From the NCBI GenBank assembly GCA_024663395.1, contig JANFAH010000061.1, positions 62,001 through 126,000 of the forward strand: DNA of 64,000 nucleotides, given 5' to 3'. The stretch comes from Pisolithus tinctorius (taxonomy: Eukaryota; Basidiomycota; Agaricomycetes; Boletales; Pisolithaceae). Below, piece by piece: positions 44,259-57,273 of this stretch (its first letter is position 1; each line of letters begins with the position of its first letter). Made by a program: the position numbers and the translations under genes. The notes under the pieces are model-generated. The model searched no databases and had not been told where the DNA came from. It saw nothing but the letters and a program-made list of their open reading frames with translations.

Positions 44259-45050
44259 TCAAATGTCATGTTTCGATTTGCGACCAACTAGGTTTGTACA
44301 TACACTGGTTTGTACATAACTTTCAAAGGAGATAGGCTCCCACAGATGGTTGGATATGTCCGTGCTATGTTTCCATACGATTAATATTGTGTCCAAGACG
44401 CACTGGTGAGTCTTCGGATCAACATAAATGTTTTGCCTATCCACAGCGGAGCAGGTCGTCATTAAGTCACTGAGTGCCATGTTTAACTCACGGACATTAG
44501 GAACGTGAGTTTTTAATACCCACATCCCAATGTTTTCGTTGGACCCTAAACATGTTCCATGCAACGAGCACGAAGTAATGTCCTGCATTCTTCTTATTTA
44601 CCAGTGAATCAAATTGACACCACTCAGGCGCCCCATCAAGGGCTACTTCGCCGGACTCGACGTTACGCAAAATGAAGGCGTGGACAATGGGCACACGTAC
44701 TAATTTATACTGTAAATGAGATACCTCCACATCAATGGTAGCAAGATGGAAAGGCCGAGAGTATGATTGGCAACTATTAGCTTGGTGACCAGGATATCTA
44801 GACCATGCGACAACGAACCTAACTACGTCACTATTGTTCATTCTTGTCCGCAGGAAGGCAGTAACACCATCATGACAGGATGGATTTTACCTTGTAGGTT
44901 GCAGTGTTGCATGGAGTCAGATTCCATACCCAATGCAAGTCCTCTAACATCGATCCAGGTCGGTCGACATTTGAAAATTTGACCCTTGATCCCTAACCAG
45001 ATGATGGTGACGTCTGAGAGCGTTTCCAAAGAAGGCTGTGTCGGAGGCAC
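44259..45050 (-). CDS. Hypothetical protein
   Basis: Probable three-exon gene. Exon 1: MPPTQPSLETLSDVTIIWLG from 45050, with a donor CAAG|GTAAAATCC at about 44894. The acceptor AACAATAG leads to SDVVRFVVAWSRYPG, HLATIDVEVSHLQYKLVRVP and GAPEWCQFDSLVNKKNAGHY. A possible second intron (GTGGGTATTA to GGCACTCAG) leads to SDLMTTCSAVDRQNIYVDP and LDTILIVWKHSTDISNHLW. No domain recognised. Exon structure is tentative, and the gene may extend to about 44072. Confidence 0.45.
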
Positions 45051-47315
45051 TGTTGGTTATGTAAGTAGTTCGACTTGCCTCGTTTGTCCGATGCTCGTGC
45101 GATAGGTACTAACTTTTTTTTACCGGTACGGAGCTCAAGCCTCGTGGGTCACGATGTCGTTCAGGATGGCCGCAGCTGTGTTCCATTCTCCCTGAAAAAA
45201 AAAAGACGGGACTAGCAAATGTTGCTCTTCGCTTCCCTTTGTCCCACAGGCACCATGTTCCGTCCTAGCTCAGCTACTCCGTTCTTCCTGGTCATCGAGA
45301 AACCTAATCGATCTTCCACTCGACAAGACGGACTCCTTAGTCACAGGCGCCTGGTATTCATTCCTCGCCATTCTGTAAACTTGGCTAGTGATACTCATTC
45401 AATGTCGCACAAACCACTCGTTTCAAGATGTCTCAACCTCTCATGAGTATCAGCTCTCACGTGAACGATAGAGATTCTTCATCAAAATGCTGCTATCTCC
45501 CAGGAGGATGCGAAGGTTCACACTTCATATCTTACTGTCCCAGGCAAGAGCATGTGTTAAATTCGCAGACGCCCTTATCCACACATGAAACATGTCCTTT
45601 ATGGCAGGTTGCCAATTGGGGACAATGATTATGCCTGCCTTCGAACTACGACCGGGTCGTAGTATTCGGCCAAGGGAAGGTAGTTTCTTGCCTGAACTCG
45701 TGTCTACCGTCACCTGCCCCTGCATCTGTAACTCTTGGATTTCTTGATGAACCAGCCTCTAAAAGCAGTTGTGATGACAACTTTGTTTGTGTCAGCCAAT
45801 CTATCCTACAAGGCAAATAACTAGCTTGGGTTGCCACAACTGTTGGCCGGAGTTCTAATGCTGCACGGTGCAGCGCGATAGCCTCCAAATCGGGCTTTCA
45901 CCGTGTTGCATTAGAACTTTGTCCCACAAGATCAGCCATGTCAAAATCGGATGATGTGGTCAATGTGTAACATAATGTGTTGGGCTCTATCAAACTGGTC
46001 CTCCAGGGTGGCTAGTCATTCACCAAGCCCATTCTTGCCTCATCGGTGATCAGAGAACTTAAGAAGGGTCGTGAACCGGGCAGAGGTTGTTCCGCCAGGT
46101 GTGTGGCTATAAACTTTCGCATTTTCCGAGACTTTCTGTCCAACCTCTCTCTCTACAATGCCGTCATTTATTTAAGTTAAGACAAGATCTTTAAAACTCT
46201 GCGAGGCCTAACGTGGATGATTGATGAAGTTAGGCGTGCCATTAACATTTGCTGAAGTCTGATATGCTGGACACCCTGGTTGACAATCGTTCCACAGCGC
46301 GTTTAAGCTCACAATCTATTACTGAAGCTACTGAAGCCTAATCATGTGGCGCCGGGGGTGAAGGAAAAGTGGAAGTGATGGGAGTGAGGAGAGAGGAAGT
46401 ATCAGTCACTATACTGCATATGCATGGCTGATCTCTGCGTCAACAAGGACATGCTCACTTCGTACGGGTCGTACGCTGTCTCTATGTAGCAGGGAAGAGA
46501 ATCATGAAAGTCTCGGAGACAGGTACATGTTCTCTGGCACATTTTCCATGCACGTAATCAGCCTGGCATGTGGCTTGCCTTTTGCCCTCTCAGAACGGCT
46601 GCATGCGCCCATTCTCGAACCTGGAGGCTCGGACGGGGGATAGAGTTCTGATATAGTCCGTCTGCGGAAGATAGTGCTAGTGGGTCAATTTGGCCCGTGA
46701 GCCTAGCCGCAATGTCCACAGCATCATTGCGTTTTATATCTCTCGACTCGTCCCATCCCCGCGTTTATGCTCTCTATCCCAACTCTAACTGAAAAGCTTA
46801 CACGAAATACTGTCAGAGACTACAGCTGCGGACCAGTTACGGAACCCGCTCGAGGTTCTATGAGTGGCAGACCGATAAATGTTGCCGTGGGTGTCTTAGG
46901 ATTTTGTAACGCTATTTACTTTCGATTCCCGAGATAATGAAAAGAAAAAAAAAGATACGGACTGATGGTGGAAAGTATTATCAGGTTATCATCGAGCACG
47001 CCTATATGTCAGATCCAGGATAACGAAGCACGGAAAAGAAGCACATAGATTATTGCACTCGGGTGCAATCAGGTTCGTGCAGGCGGGAAATGCTCGCCGC
47101 ATATTAATTATAGGCTGAAGACAAGGGGCGCAGATGCGGGGATGCGGGCAAAACAGACTTCTAGATTGACATCAGTACCTTACAAACCGATATCATTCAT
47201 GCATGTGCATTGATGTAGTAGACAAGTAAGGGGGGTTGGATTATGTAATAATCCCCCTACATGTGCGTGTCCTCCCCACACAATCGTTGTTCTCTCACTG
47301 CAACGACTAGCGCAC
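45051..47315. other. Intergenic region without a recognised gene
   Basis: About 2.3 kb. Short frames (for example 45219-45446 and 45888-45646) have no coding look. A-runs occur at 45195 and 46943. The last few hundred bases are the upstream region of the gene starting at 47316. Confidence 0.4.
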
Positions 47316-49529
47316 ATGCCAGCTCACGCCGCCGCTGTGGTTGTCGCCGTCGTCGCCGGTGTAGCAGCGCTAGCTGCTTTCCATCATGTAAGTCCCAGTT
47401 CAATTATAAGTAGCTTGGAGCTCAACTTCACACAGTTTGTCTACGAACCTCACATCGCACCTACTCTCGAAGCATGGGCGGAAGATTTCGTCGCCCGCAG
47501 ACGCGCTGCACGAGGCGCTGTCCCCATTCCTACTCCTACCAGACGGCGACGACGACGACGACAGCACTCACCCTCGTCCTCGTCATCGAGCTCCCGCAAT
47601 TCATCTCCTGCTACACCAGGCGCTCACGGGTCACCCCGGGTCGACCCATCTGCCACCCGTACTCGTAGAGCTACCTGTAGGACTACTAGAACTCGTGGCA
47701 GAACCGGTCGAAGTTTCGACGATGCTGAATCTTACGAGCTAGAAGGTCTCATTGCTAACGATGTAGAGGAGTGGAGGAACGAGGTTAGGCGCAGTCAGGG
47801 CGAGGCTGGGTTACGCCGTCGTCGTGGATTCGGGCTTGGTGGACGAATGAACAATCCTAGCGACCATGACTTCGATCATATGAGCACGACACTCGACGAG
47901 GTATGTCGCCGACCGTTTGTTTGTCCTCGTATGCGTGTACTAATACCAACGTCCTCGTGGTTCGTGATCGGCACCGACAGTCATTCACGGAACTTACGCA
48001 CACACCCATCGCCCCCACACACGTTATCTCCAATGTATCCTCACCTATCTCTTCCGATACGTTGTCCCTCCCATCAGTCCCGCACTCTCCAGCACCCGCC
48101 AACCTGAGCATCAGAAACAGGTCAGGCTCAACCACGACCATCACCGCTACTGCCGTACAGGGACAAGAGCTCCATGCCTCCCAACGGACCGAGACCTTGG
48201 CGACATCTTTGTCTCCTTCTGTTGTTGTGTTGCCAAAGTCTCCTGATGAAATCACCGAACCCGATACAGACACTCTCCCACCGTCGTCACTCACCTCTCC
48301 GCGTCTGATCACGATCCCTCCAATCGCCACCCCTCCGAGTGCTTTCGGTTCGCCACCTGTACTGCGATCATGCCCAGGTTACACCACCGTAGAACGAGAC
48401 GATGATTCTCCATTTGGACCACTTCTTCCTGATACGCCTCGATCAAGCCCAGCTCTGTACGCTGGCAGGCCCTTCTCTCCGATTGTTAGATTGCCGGGGT
48501 CTGCGTCGTCGCCCACGGCGCCAGGCATTGAGATCGCCAACAGCTCCTCCAGTTTTCAAGAGGTTCTTCTTTTGGACGGAGGGGAAGCACACTTGTACAT
48601 GAAATTTCCCGTGCAGAAGAAAATGGTACCACAGACAACATTGGAAGTCCTTTATCCGCCAGCTATGCTCAACCCGGCCGCGGCAGCACGCCCATCCACA
48701 GCCCCATCCGTAGTCCACGCCATAACTCAAGCCCGGGACGCCAATCCCCCAACACGGGTAGTACACCCATTGGACCTCAACTATACTGATCCTAACAGTA
48801 GTGTCAGCCTCTTTGTCCCTACGGTACCCTGTACCACCGACGTCGCCAGTGATGGTATCCCCACCCCCGTCGGAGGGTGTAAGGTCATTGTCTAGTTCCG
48901 TCTTCTCCTCGGAGTTCGATGTCCCCGCCCACCTCAGAAGAGCTGAGGTCGCTATCGAGTTTGTCGTCGAGGGGGTCGGTGTCGCCTGAATGGGCATCCT
49001 CACCTGTGTTTGCGTCGCCTGAACTGGTACTATCCTCTGGGTCAACTTCGCCAGTGTTGGTGCCCTCATCGCCTGTGGCGATTCCATCATCTTCCCCACC
49101 CGGGTCGGCGTCGGTTGTAGCAGGATTAAGCTCGTCCGCATCAACTTTACGTGTCCCCCAACCCTCGACGGCCGAACCAAGATCAGGGTTGGGAGGGTCT
49201 TCACCCAGTACCTATCCTCAGCCCACGACCTCATATGCGTCGTTTGCATCGTTTGCCACGCCCGCATCTGTCCGTGCGCACTGTCTCTTCGGTCTCGGAC
49301 GACAGAGATATAGATTTCTTGTCTGCGGCAGACAGCGATAGGTGAAGATGATGACGAGGAGAGGATGAAGAATACGACTTCACGTGTTCCCCTCCCTGAC
49401 AGGGCTTACAACCCATTCTTGGACTACGAAGAAGTCTTTGAGGTCGGAAGCGATGGATCGGACGGCGATGATCATCGAAGTGATGAGAGTGGTTCGGATG
49501 GGTCGTGGGGCTCACATGGGAAGTGCTGA
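47316..49529 (+). CDS. Serine-rich protein with N-terminal membrane anchor
   Basis: Exon 1 (47316-47387) encodes MPAHAAAVVVAVVAGVAALA, a hydrophobic helix acting as signal anchor or signal peptide. An intron (GTAAGTCCCA to CACACAG) leads to exon 2 (47436-47900): FVYEPHIAPTLEAWAEDFVA, an Arg run, a Ser run, then YELEGLIANDVEEWRNEVRR. A second intron (47901-47980, branch-like TACTAAT) leads in phase to a long Ser/Pro/Thr-rich exon with SFQEVLLLDGGEAHLYMKFP. The end is acidic: VSDDRDIDFLSAADSD, then after a frame change near 49340 PDRAYNPFLDYEEVFEVGSD to TGA at 49529. The splicing between 48780 and 49340 is unresolved. No known domain. A fragment of its 3' end is duplicated at about 61.67-61.91 kb. 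Confidence 0.5.
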
Positions 49530-50295
49530 GTTGCACTGAGCACAAGCGTTCACCGTCCATTTCGAATGTAAAATTGGGTTGTCATTGGGGGGAACTTGGA
49601 TGGCATTGTGGATTATGTAAACTCTGTTTCCGTTTGTATGTTTCTCTGGTGACGGTGTACGATGAAGGCTGAGATCTATTGGAATGTTGGGCGTAGATAC
49701 ACGTAGTTCTGCTGCTATAAACCGTTGGGTATGTCCAAGTACTTCAAGTGCATTGATATTGTATAGTGTCGGAACCAAAACAAGGCAAGGTTTGGGAGGA
49801 TATGTACAAACATTAGCAAATACGGGCTGAAAGGCGTTACGGAGATTACGACATGTGGTGTAGACTTATCCTTTTACGGTATACTACATTTGACAGCAAG
49901 CACAGTCGGCCTCAGGGAAACCCGACAAAAGCACGCTCAGAAAGCGCGACTTCTCAGTGCTTTCAAACGTTTCGTTCTCCGAGGCACAGAGCTCAGTGCT
50001 TACGGTGATTGTCCTCCGAACCGGTAGGCACACAGCATGCGTCCAGTCAGTCGAAACAACCTTAAATCAGATTAACGTTTGCGCTTACCATCCATTTCAA
50101 TGGGTCAGGGCGCCCACGCTCAACCTGCTGGGAATAATGCAAGAGACCGGGGAGTTCAGGGAAAAATCTTTTCGACTTGTGAGTAAGTTCCTTCCTCTAG
50201 CAGTTTTCAGACCAACTCTTTGTTCTCGCCCATCGTTGCAACAAGAATTCCCTCATACCGATCGTCGTCCTGCACTTTCGGAGACGTCGAAAGGC
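49530..50295. other. Intergenic region upstream of the DUF6534 array
   Basis: About 770 bp. The last 60 bp (CTGCACTTTCGGAGACGTCG just before the ATG at 50296) are shared with copy B (about 53210-53236), so the duplicated unit includes some upstream sequence. Confidence 0.45.
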
Positions 50296-51943
50296 ATGGC
50301 GGCGAACCCACAATATATGTAAGTTGTTACATATGGGGAATTGGGCGAGTGGTTGGCGGCTGATGTTTTCACGCTCATAGCCAAGGCCCAGTTCCTCATC
50401 GGGCTGACCATAAACATCTTCCTCTACTGGTGTCATCACCACGCAGATCTACTTATATTTTTCAACGTATAAAAAGTGCGTGTCACCTTAGGATCTACCT
50501 TGGAGCAACCAGTCAACTTCTGCGCATAGAGATCCATTGTTGTTGAAGTCATTGTTGGTCTTATTTTTTTCTTCATGCAATGCGTTCACCCTCGCAAAAC
50601 CCAGCATAGTGATTTTATACTTGGCGGATACGCTCAACTGCGTCATCAGTATTTATTATATCTACAATGTTCTAGTCACTCACTTTGGTACGTCTTCTTG
50701 TTTAGCGTTCGCGCATTGAACTGAAGTAGATGACATGTATGGGGCGTAGGCGATGCGGCAAACCTTCTGAGTAGTGATTGGGGTCAGTCCATAATTTCTT
50801 AGATGAAAGCTAGACTATCTGACACCCTCGGGCAGCATTTACAGGCGGTACGAATCCATGCCTGATATTCTTATATCCACCAGCTTAACAATGACTTCCA
50901 CAACCACAGGATGCCGTCTTGACTGCACGTCTTCATTCTCCCTCTCTCCTTCTCACCTAATGAGTCGCTGCAGGGTGCTATCAGTGGGGCTGTCCAACAT
51001 TTCTTCGCGTGGCGGGTATATATGTTGACCAAGAACGTGTTTATCGTGGCGGCTTATCGTTCTATGTAGCCTAGCCAACCTGGCAGGCTCGGTCGCTGCC
51101 ACTGTCAGAATGGCCAGCCAGCCCCAGTCTTTCCGTGTTGCCAGACCTCGACATTCAAGTCACGGTATGGTTGGTCGGGGGAGTCCTCGCTGATATGATC
51201 ATCGCCGGCTCGCTTGTATGGCATCTGGTGAATATTCACTTGTGATTTCTCGTCGCCTTTCGTCCTTTTAAAGCCGCATGTTCAGCAAAGACACAAACAC
51301 CTTTACCCTGCACTGACCAGCACCTATCAATCGGATTCTCAGGTGTGAGTCACGCAATGTATAGTGGTGCCACGGACTCGTTGTTGACCGTGTGGCCATT
51401 CTAGTGACTGTACAGACTGGAGTTCTGACGAACGATCGTTGCTATCATAGACTTGGCGTGCTACCTGGCCATCGTAAGTCGCATTCTCTGCCAATGCAAT
51501 ATTCTCATCCCAATTGGTTTATAGAGTGCCGGCATGTAAGGTTTTTTTCCTCCATAAGCTATAGCACAACAGGGACCGACTTCTCACTCGACACTTGGAC
51601 CCAGCCATCTGAATATTCAGCATGACACTGTCAAAGTTATACACAAACTGCATGTTATCCACCCTAAACGCTCGTGCAAGCAATGGAAATACTGACGGAT
51701 CGTCAGAGGACGAAGGTAAGCCATGGCAGGAGACATGAGGTAAGGACTTTCAGTTCAACCCGCTTTGTCGTCATGTCTCACGTTGCGCGAACAGTCGGTT
51801 GTGTTCCAGGCGCAGAGTACGCAGCCGGAGGTGCGTGAAATGCACTTACAGTATATTGGCCCATTATCCGGGTAGTAACCGACGCATTCTTTATAGGTTT
51901 TCGTGCAGGTCGAATCGCACCAGATGACCGACATGGGCTGATG
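50296..51943 (+). pseudogene. DUF6534 membrane protein, copy A, frameshifted
   Basis: Same layout as intact copies B and C but broken. The start MAANPQYM is followed by an intron. In the next exon an extra base near 50390 (GGCCCAGTTCC against GGACCGTTCC in copy C) and another near 50425 shift the frame. The third region still reads KPSIVILYLADTLNCVISIY (50590-50680). GAVQHFFAWRVYMLTKNVFI (about 50985-51045) is followed by another extra T. MTLSKLYTNCMLSTLNARA survives at about 51620-51675, preceded by a TGA. The 3' exons (about 51795-51943) are recognisable. Confidence 0.75.
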
Positions 51944-53236
51944 ATCTGCCGTACGGAACTTTTCGTCAGGGCGATCCTTCCAAACATGGATGGAACGATG
52001 AGGAGGACAGTACGCATGCTGACAAAGTCTGAGAGCTGTGCTTTATTAATGTACCATAATTGCAAGATTATAGTGGTGGATAATAGAACCCGCATCCTCG
52101 TTTACAGTAACGGAACGTCTGCATAGCCTCCATATCCATGGCAGTAAGGCGCAAGGCGGGAGGGCATGAGTGCCGGCTAGCCTCATCAAGGCTCTTCGGT
52201 GCCTTGCTAAGTATCAATTCTGGGCGGTATGATGCCTCTGGCGGAGGCCCAGATGTCCGCCATGGGACCATGTCATCTGCGTTTTATCATTCTGCCTCCA
52301 TAATGACATTTGCTTCACATGGTTACCTGCTACAAAACTCAGATCTACAGCCTGATGCGATGGGAGGAATACACTGTAGAAATGCACCCGTCCCCTTTCT
52401 ACGCCCCCGTACACCGCCGAAGACGCCAATCGTGGCCCATTTGAGCTGCCTGCTGTGGCTTATTGACACGCCAAGCTTTACCGAATCCAGTAACCCAAGC
52501 ATATACTCAGAAGATACTAAATAATTTGTTCCAAGGGCCGCTGTCATCCGCCCAGATGCAGTCATATATTGTGTGTATCTGGGATTATTTATTAGATCCG
52601 AATCTGCATTCAGCTGGTGATATTACAGACATATGAACGCGGGATACCCACTTCAACAGCAGGCTCCTTACCACCCTTGCTGGAGCGTTGAGGGACTTCA
52701 TCCTACTACTTGCACGTATTAGGCCTGCTTCGACAGTAGTTACCACATGTTGGTGTCCATGTTTGCGTCCCTGATGAGTGACCAAGGATCTCAAAATATA
52801 TACGCGTGGTGTTATTCCAGATTGAACTTAATACCAATTGTTGGTGAGTGAAACATGGCTGTCATGTGAGGTTTCGTGGTCGCCCTAACACGTCGATCGA
52901 TGTCGAGCCTCGAATGTCGATTTTGCAAACACATGTATGTACTCATCCGCTGTTGAGATCTAAGTTGATTATGTAAGCAGGGGGCAATATCGCACCCAAG
53001 GTAAACGTTAACGCTAATTAAAGGTGTCACTGAGTTTACTCCAGAAACACAGGGGTGGTTTTATGCATACTACTAACCCTGGTCCTGACACGACAGTGCA
53101 TAAAATGCCAACTCTTTTCAAGCATGTGATAAAGTTCGTTTTTCCCTCTTTTCGCCCTCGTCCATTGTTTCGTGTCGCTCGACAAGACTTACATCGTACC
53201 GATTGTCTTCCTGCACTTTCGAAGACGTCGGAAGGC
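51944..53236. other. Spacer between DUF6534 copies A and B
   Basis: About 1.3 kb. 52035-52120 resembles 61560-61640 behind relic D, so the duplicated unit reaches past the gene. No independent gene recognised; an open frame at 52138-52524 has no coding features. Confidence 0.4.
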
Positions 53237-54892
53237 ATGGCGGCGAGTGCACCGCAAGTCTTGTAAGTTAGTTGCGGCAATCGGCGACTTGTTAGTGACT
53301 TTCATGTTTCTTCCTATAGCCAAGGGTCGTTCCTCATAGGACTGGTTATAAACATCTTCCTGCACGGTCTCGCTACCACGCAGGTGTACTTGTATCTCAC
53401 AATATACAAAAAGTGCGTGTCGGTCCAGCATCTACCTAGAGCGATTAATCAAACTATTGCTCGCAGAGATAGATTTTGGCTTAAGTCACTGTCGGTCTTA
53501 TTTCTTTCTTCTGTGCTATGTGTTTACCCTCGCAAAACTCAGCATAGTGATTTTGTACTTGGTGGATACGTTCAATTGCGTCGTCAGCATTTATTATATC
53601 TACGATGCTCTAGTCACGAACTTTGGTGCGTCCCCTTGTTTAACGTCCACGTACTGAGTTGACGTAGATGCCTGTTCGGAGCGTAGGCGATGAGGCGAAC
53701 CTTACGAGTGGCTCCTGGGGTCAGTCAATGGAGCTAAATGAAAACTGGGTCATCTAACACCCCTTGGCAGCATTCGCAGCTGGTACGAATCCGATCCTAG
53801 TACTTCTACACCCCCAGCTCAACAAGGACATTCGCAACCGCAGGTACCGTCTCGACGGTGCGTCTTCATTCTTTGTGCACCGGCCTCTCACCTAACGACT
53901 TGCTACAGGGTGCCGTCAGCGTGGCGGTCCAACATTTTTTCTCATGGCGAGTATATATGTTGACCAATAACGCGTTCATCATGGTGGCCATTGTTCTATG
54001 TAGCCTGGCCAACTTAGCGGGCTCGCTCGGTGTCGCCGTCGGTCTGGCTATCAGCCCCGGTGATTTCCGGCATTCAGATTTACAAATTGAGATTACGGTA
54101 TGGTTAGTTGGTGCAGTCCTCGCTGATACGATCATTGCCGTTTCGCTCGGATGGCATCTGGTGGATATTCGTGCATTGTTTCTCATTGCGGTCCCATTTC
54201 TTAAAGCGGCATATTTAGGGACGACACAAACATCTGTACCCTGCACTGAACAGCATCATCAACCGGATTCTCAGGAGTGAGCCGTGCAATATATAATGTT
54301 GTACGGGCTTGTTGCTGACCATACGGTCAATCCAGTGACTGTACAGACTGGAGTCGTGACGACCATCGTCGCTATCATAAACTTGGCGTGCTACCTGACC
54401 GACGTAAGTCACGTTCTCTCCTAATCCGCTCATACGCTCACATTAATTGGTTTCTAGAATTTGAACACGTAATTCCCCCCCACCCCCCTCCAGACTACGA
54501 GACCTCTCACGTGCCTCTTTGCCCAGCTATATGGTGTTCAGCATAATAGTGTCAAAGCTATACCTAAACTGCATGTTATCCACCTTAAATGCTCGTGGGA
54601 CATGGAGATATGACGGATCGTCAGAGGACGGAATAAGCCATGTCAGGAGCAGTCATCCTGAGGTGAGCATTTTGAGTCGTCTAGAGCTGCTCCGTTGCGA
54701 TGTCTCACGTTCCATGACTAGGTGATTGTGTTCCAGGCGCAGAGTACGCAGTCGGAAGTGCGTGAACTGTGCTCTATTAGTTCCCCATCCGGATAGTAAC
54801 CGATACTTTCTGTATAGGTTTCCGTGCATGTGGAATCGCACGAGATGACCGACACGGATGACAAATCGTCACATAGTAAACGATATATCTAA
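53237..54892 (+). CDS. DUF6534 multi-pass membrane protein, copy B
   Basis: Seven-helix-like protein family of mushrooms, function unknown. Exon 1 MAASAPQV (53237-53262); exon 2 from 53320: FQGSFLIGLVINIFLHGLA and TTQVYLYLTIYKK. Exon 3 DRFWLKSL joins over a short intron (GTCGGTCTTA to CAAAACTCAG) to IVILYLVDTFNCVVSIYY and IYDALVTNFG. Then AVQHFFSWRVYMLTNNAFIM, VAIVLCSLANLAGSLGVAVG and WLVGAVLADTIIAVSLGWHL; then TVQTGVVTTIVAIINLACYL, MVFSIIVSKLYLNCMLSTLN, an exon ending QAQSTQSE, and a last exon VSVHVESHEMTDTDDK to TAA at 54892. Hydrophobic helices alternate with short loops as expected. All exons read open with consistent phases. Confidence 0.72.
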
Positions 54893-55069
54893 ACATGGGT
54901 GGAACGATGGGGAAGACAATACGAACGCTAGCAAAGTATGGCTCGTGCTTCACTGTAGCAGATTGGGTGACCGTGGACCACGCCAGTAGGTAGCCAGAAA
55001 GGAGGTAGAAGAAAAGAAATAAAGGAAGCAAGAGGGAAAACAAGGGGAGCACACTGATCCTCTTCTTTA

Positions 55070-56010
55070 CGTCAAAATGTCTGCCATTCCTCTGTATGTG
55101 GATAGCTAACTGGGTACCTGGGCACATGATGTATATCAATGGGTCCTTCGACCGCCGTGCGCAGCATTAGGGTCGATGTCATGCGGAAAGCACCCTGTGT
55201 GGCTTGAAACAACCCTGGTGTCAATGGTGACAGCGACAATAATCCATGCGCATAAGAGCATGCAGCCAATCAGGATACGCAGTTACTCGCTGAGACGCAA
55301 GTGAACATTTGCTACTATACGGGTATAAAAAGGCCCGACTGCTTATGTGGAATACAAGACGGACCAAACCGAAGGGAAACATCATTAGCACTACCAAGCA
55401 GTCTTGATTCCTGGAACTCCTCCCGATTAAAATGAGCCTGGTTCGCATGTGAGGGGTACACAACTGATCTGTCCAACATCAATTACCATGGATCCTCTCG
55501 AAAGAGGACATACGCAAGATGCATCTCGACGTAGGATTGCCGTCTATGCCTGTCAATGTAGGGACCAGATTAATGGATAAACGTTTGCGGAGGAAGTACA
55601 TCAGTACAAACCCACTTATACCTATGATCCACACCAGCCACGTCGAAATTCGTTGTTGCGCATTTATCAGGACTTCTCAAGTGCAATGATAGAAGAACAG
55701 ATTCGATTCCAGCCGCCGCCAGCATGCGACCATTTAATCGTAGAGATTCTGAGCGTAGGCATTCGCACCGGGCCATTTGGATAATCTTAGAAGTAACAGG
55801 AGAATGGGGGGCGCGAAGGGGGTGAAGAGAGAAGTGGCAGATGACGCTTACTGCGATAAAATAAGTTCGAGGCGAATAGCGATGGCAAATAGGTGGAGGG
55901 CACCACAAGAAAGCGTAAGACTTACTCCTGATCTCTACCGAAGCGGTTCAATAGATCGCTTCAGCTTGCGTCGAGATCACATCCAGAAAGTTGATCAAAA
56001 GTTCTGGGTG
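55070..56010 (-). pseudogene. Broken copy of the WW-like/transmembrane gene
   Basis: Degraded duplicate of 32210-34191 in the same orientation. Matching stretches by eye: 55145-55170 (GACCGCCGTGCGCAGCAT) with about 32940-32965; 55490-55560 (GAGGACATACGCAAGATGCA and CCTGTCAATG) with 33350-33430; 55615-55640 (CTTATACCTATGATC) with 33528-33545; and 55928-56003 (the first exon, GAGATCACATCCAGAAAGTTG) with 34103-34180. Internal deletions and stops leave no usable frame. It lies between DUF6534 copies B and C. Confidence 0.7.
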
Positions 56011-57273
56011 GCAACCTAATCCAGTCTTGGTCGTACACGATACAGAACCAACTCTATTAGGCACCCTGTGGATATCGGAGGAGCATCCCAGGAGATTCCG
56101 CCGCTGGAACACAGCATAGTCCCTGGGCAAATAAGAAGCAACTAGCCTACCAACTGGTCGGTACATCAGATGCGCTAGTTTAACGGCCCTAGCAGGCGCA
56201 TAGATTGTTTCAACGACAAACAGGGCTGCAAAAGTTGGCATTGGGTATCACCGCTATTGGGCTGGTACCTTAAGATGAGTAAACAGATCATACACAGGTA
56301 CAACCTCTAGTACGGTCCATGTTGTGTCACCGACAATCACCAGTGGAATCGATGGGGTAGCCGGTGCTCCGATAGAACCCACAAGGTAGCTGGGGCTTGA
56401 CAGGAGGCTGAGGTCCGGAGTTCGTGGAAGGCTCAGGTTCCCCGGGCCGCGGTCCGCCGGGTGCAGAGTCTAGACTGAGTTGCGGAGATTGCTGTTAGTG
56501 ATGGGTCGGTGAGAAATCTGAGTGAAGGCTGCGGTGGCTCTACCAGACAGCACTGGAGCCGGAAGTGGGCGCATAGCGGCAGAAGCAGTTTCAAAAGCTA
56601 ATAGCCCAGAAATAGAACTGGTGAGCTGAAACGTTTCAACAAATATGTCGGGTGGTACTTGTATTTTTTTACTAGACATGGATCCAACTGTGCCAGGTTA
56701 GTGATATCATATGGATCAAAAAACCAAACACCTGGAAACAGACGATGCGTCACAGACCCAAGGTACAAAGAAAAGGCAGGTGTTTTGAGAGGCTTTAGTA
56801 CAGCAGGGTCCAAATCGATAGACCAGAATTGACCAACGCCCACATAAGCGCTTTTGTTTCGTTTTAAAATGTAGCCAAATAATGACGTTAGATCACGCGT
56901 CCGAAATTACCAAAAATGAACCAGAAAGAGCGCATGCTGTGCTCCAGTTGCCTCCCACCCATCGTGCCCAATGCCCTTTCCCTTGTGACCTATGCAGTTC
57001 CGGCATGCCACAACGTTCGGGTCACTATAGTACTTTTAGTAGTACATGAAGTATAGAGTCTGAATACAGACTTCAAAGGGTTTCAAGACCCATAAAATAG
57101 CTACTATTTGTTGTACACTTGTAATTCTACACTAGTATGTTTCAACACTGTAGCGGTATGGTGTAGTTCGCGCCAATGTTTGGCCACCAAACAAAAAGTG
57201 CTCATGTGAGCATCGCAAACGAGATATAGTGCGCGCCATTGTTTGGCTGCATTCCAAGACTAAAGGAAAGCGC
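56011..57273. other. Spacer with no recognised gene
   Basis: About 1.26 kb. The stretch near 56320-56680 might still derive from the region upstream of the WW-like gene. 57000-57260 contains repeated GCGCCA(A/T)TGTTTGGC phrases (57170 and 57233) about 63 bp apart. Otherwise nothing seen. Confidence 0.35.
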
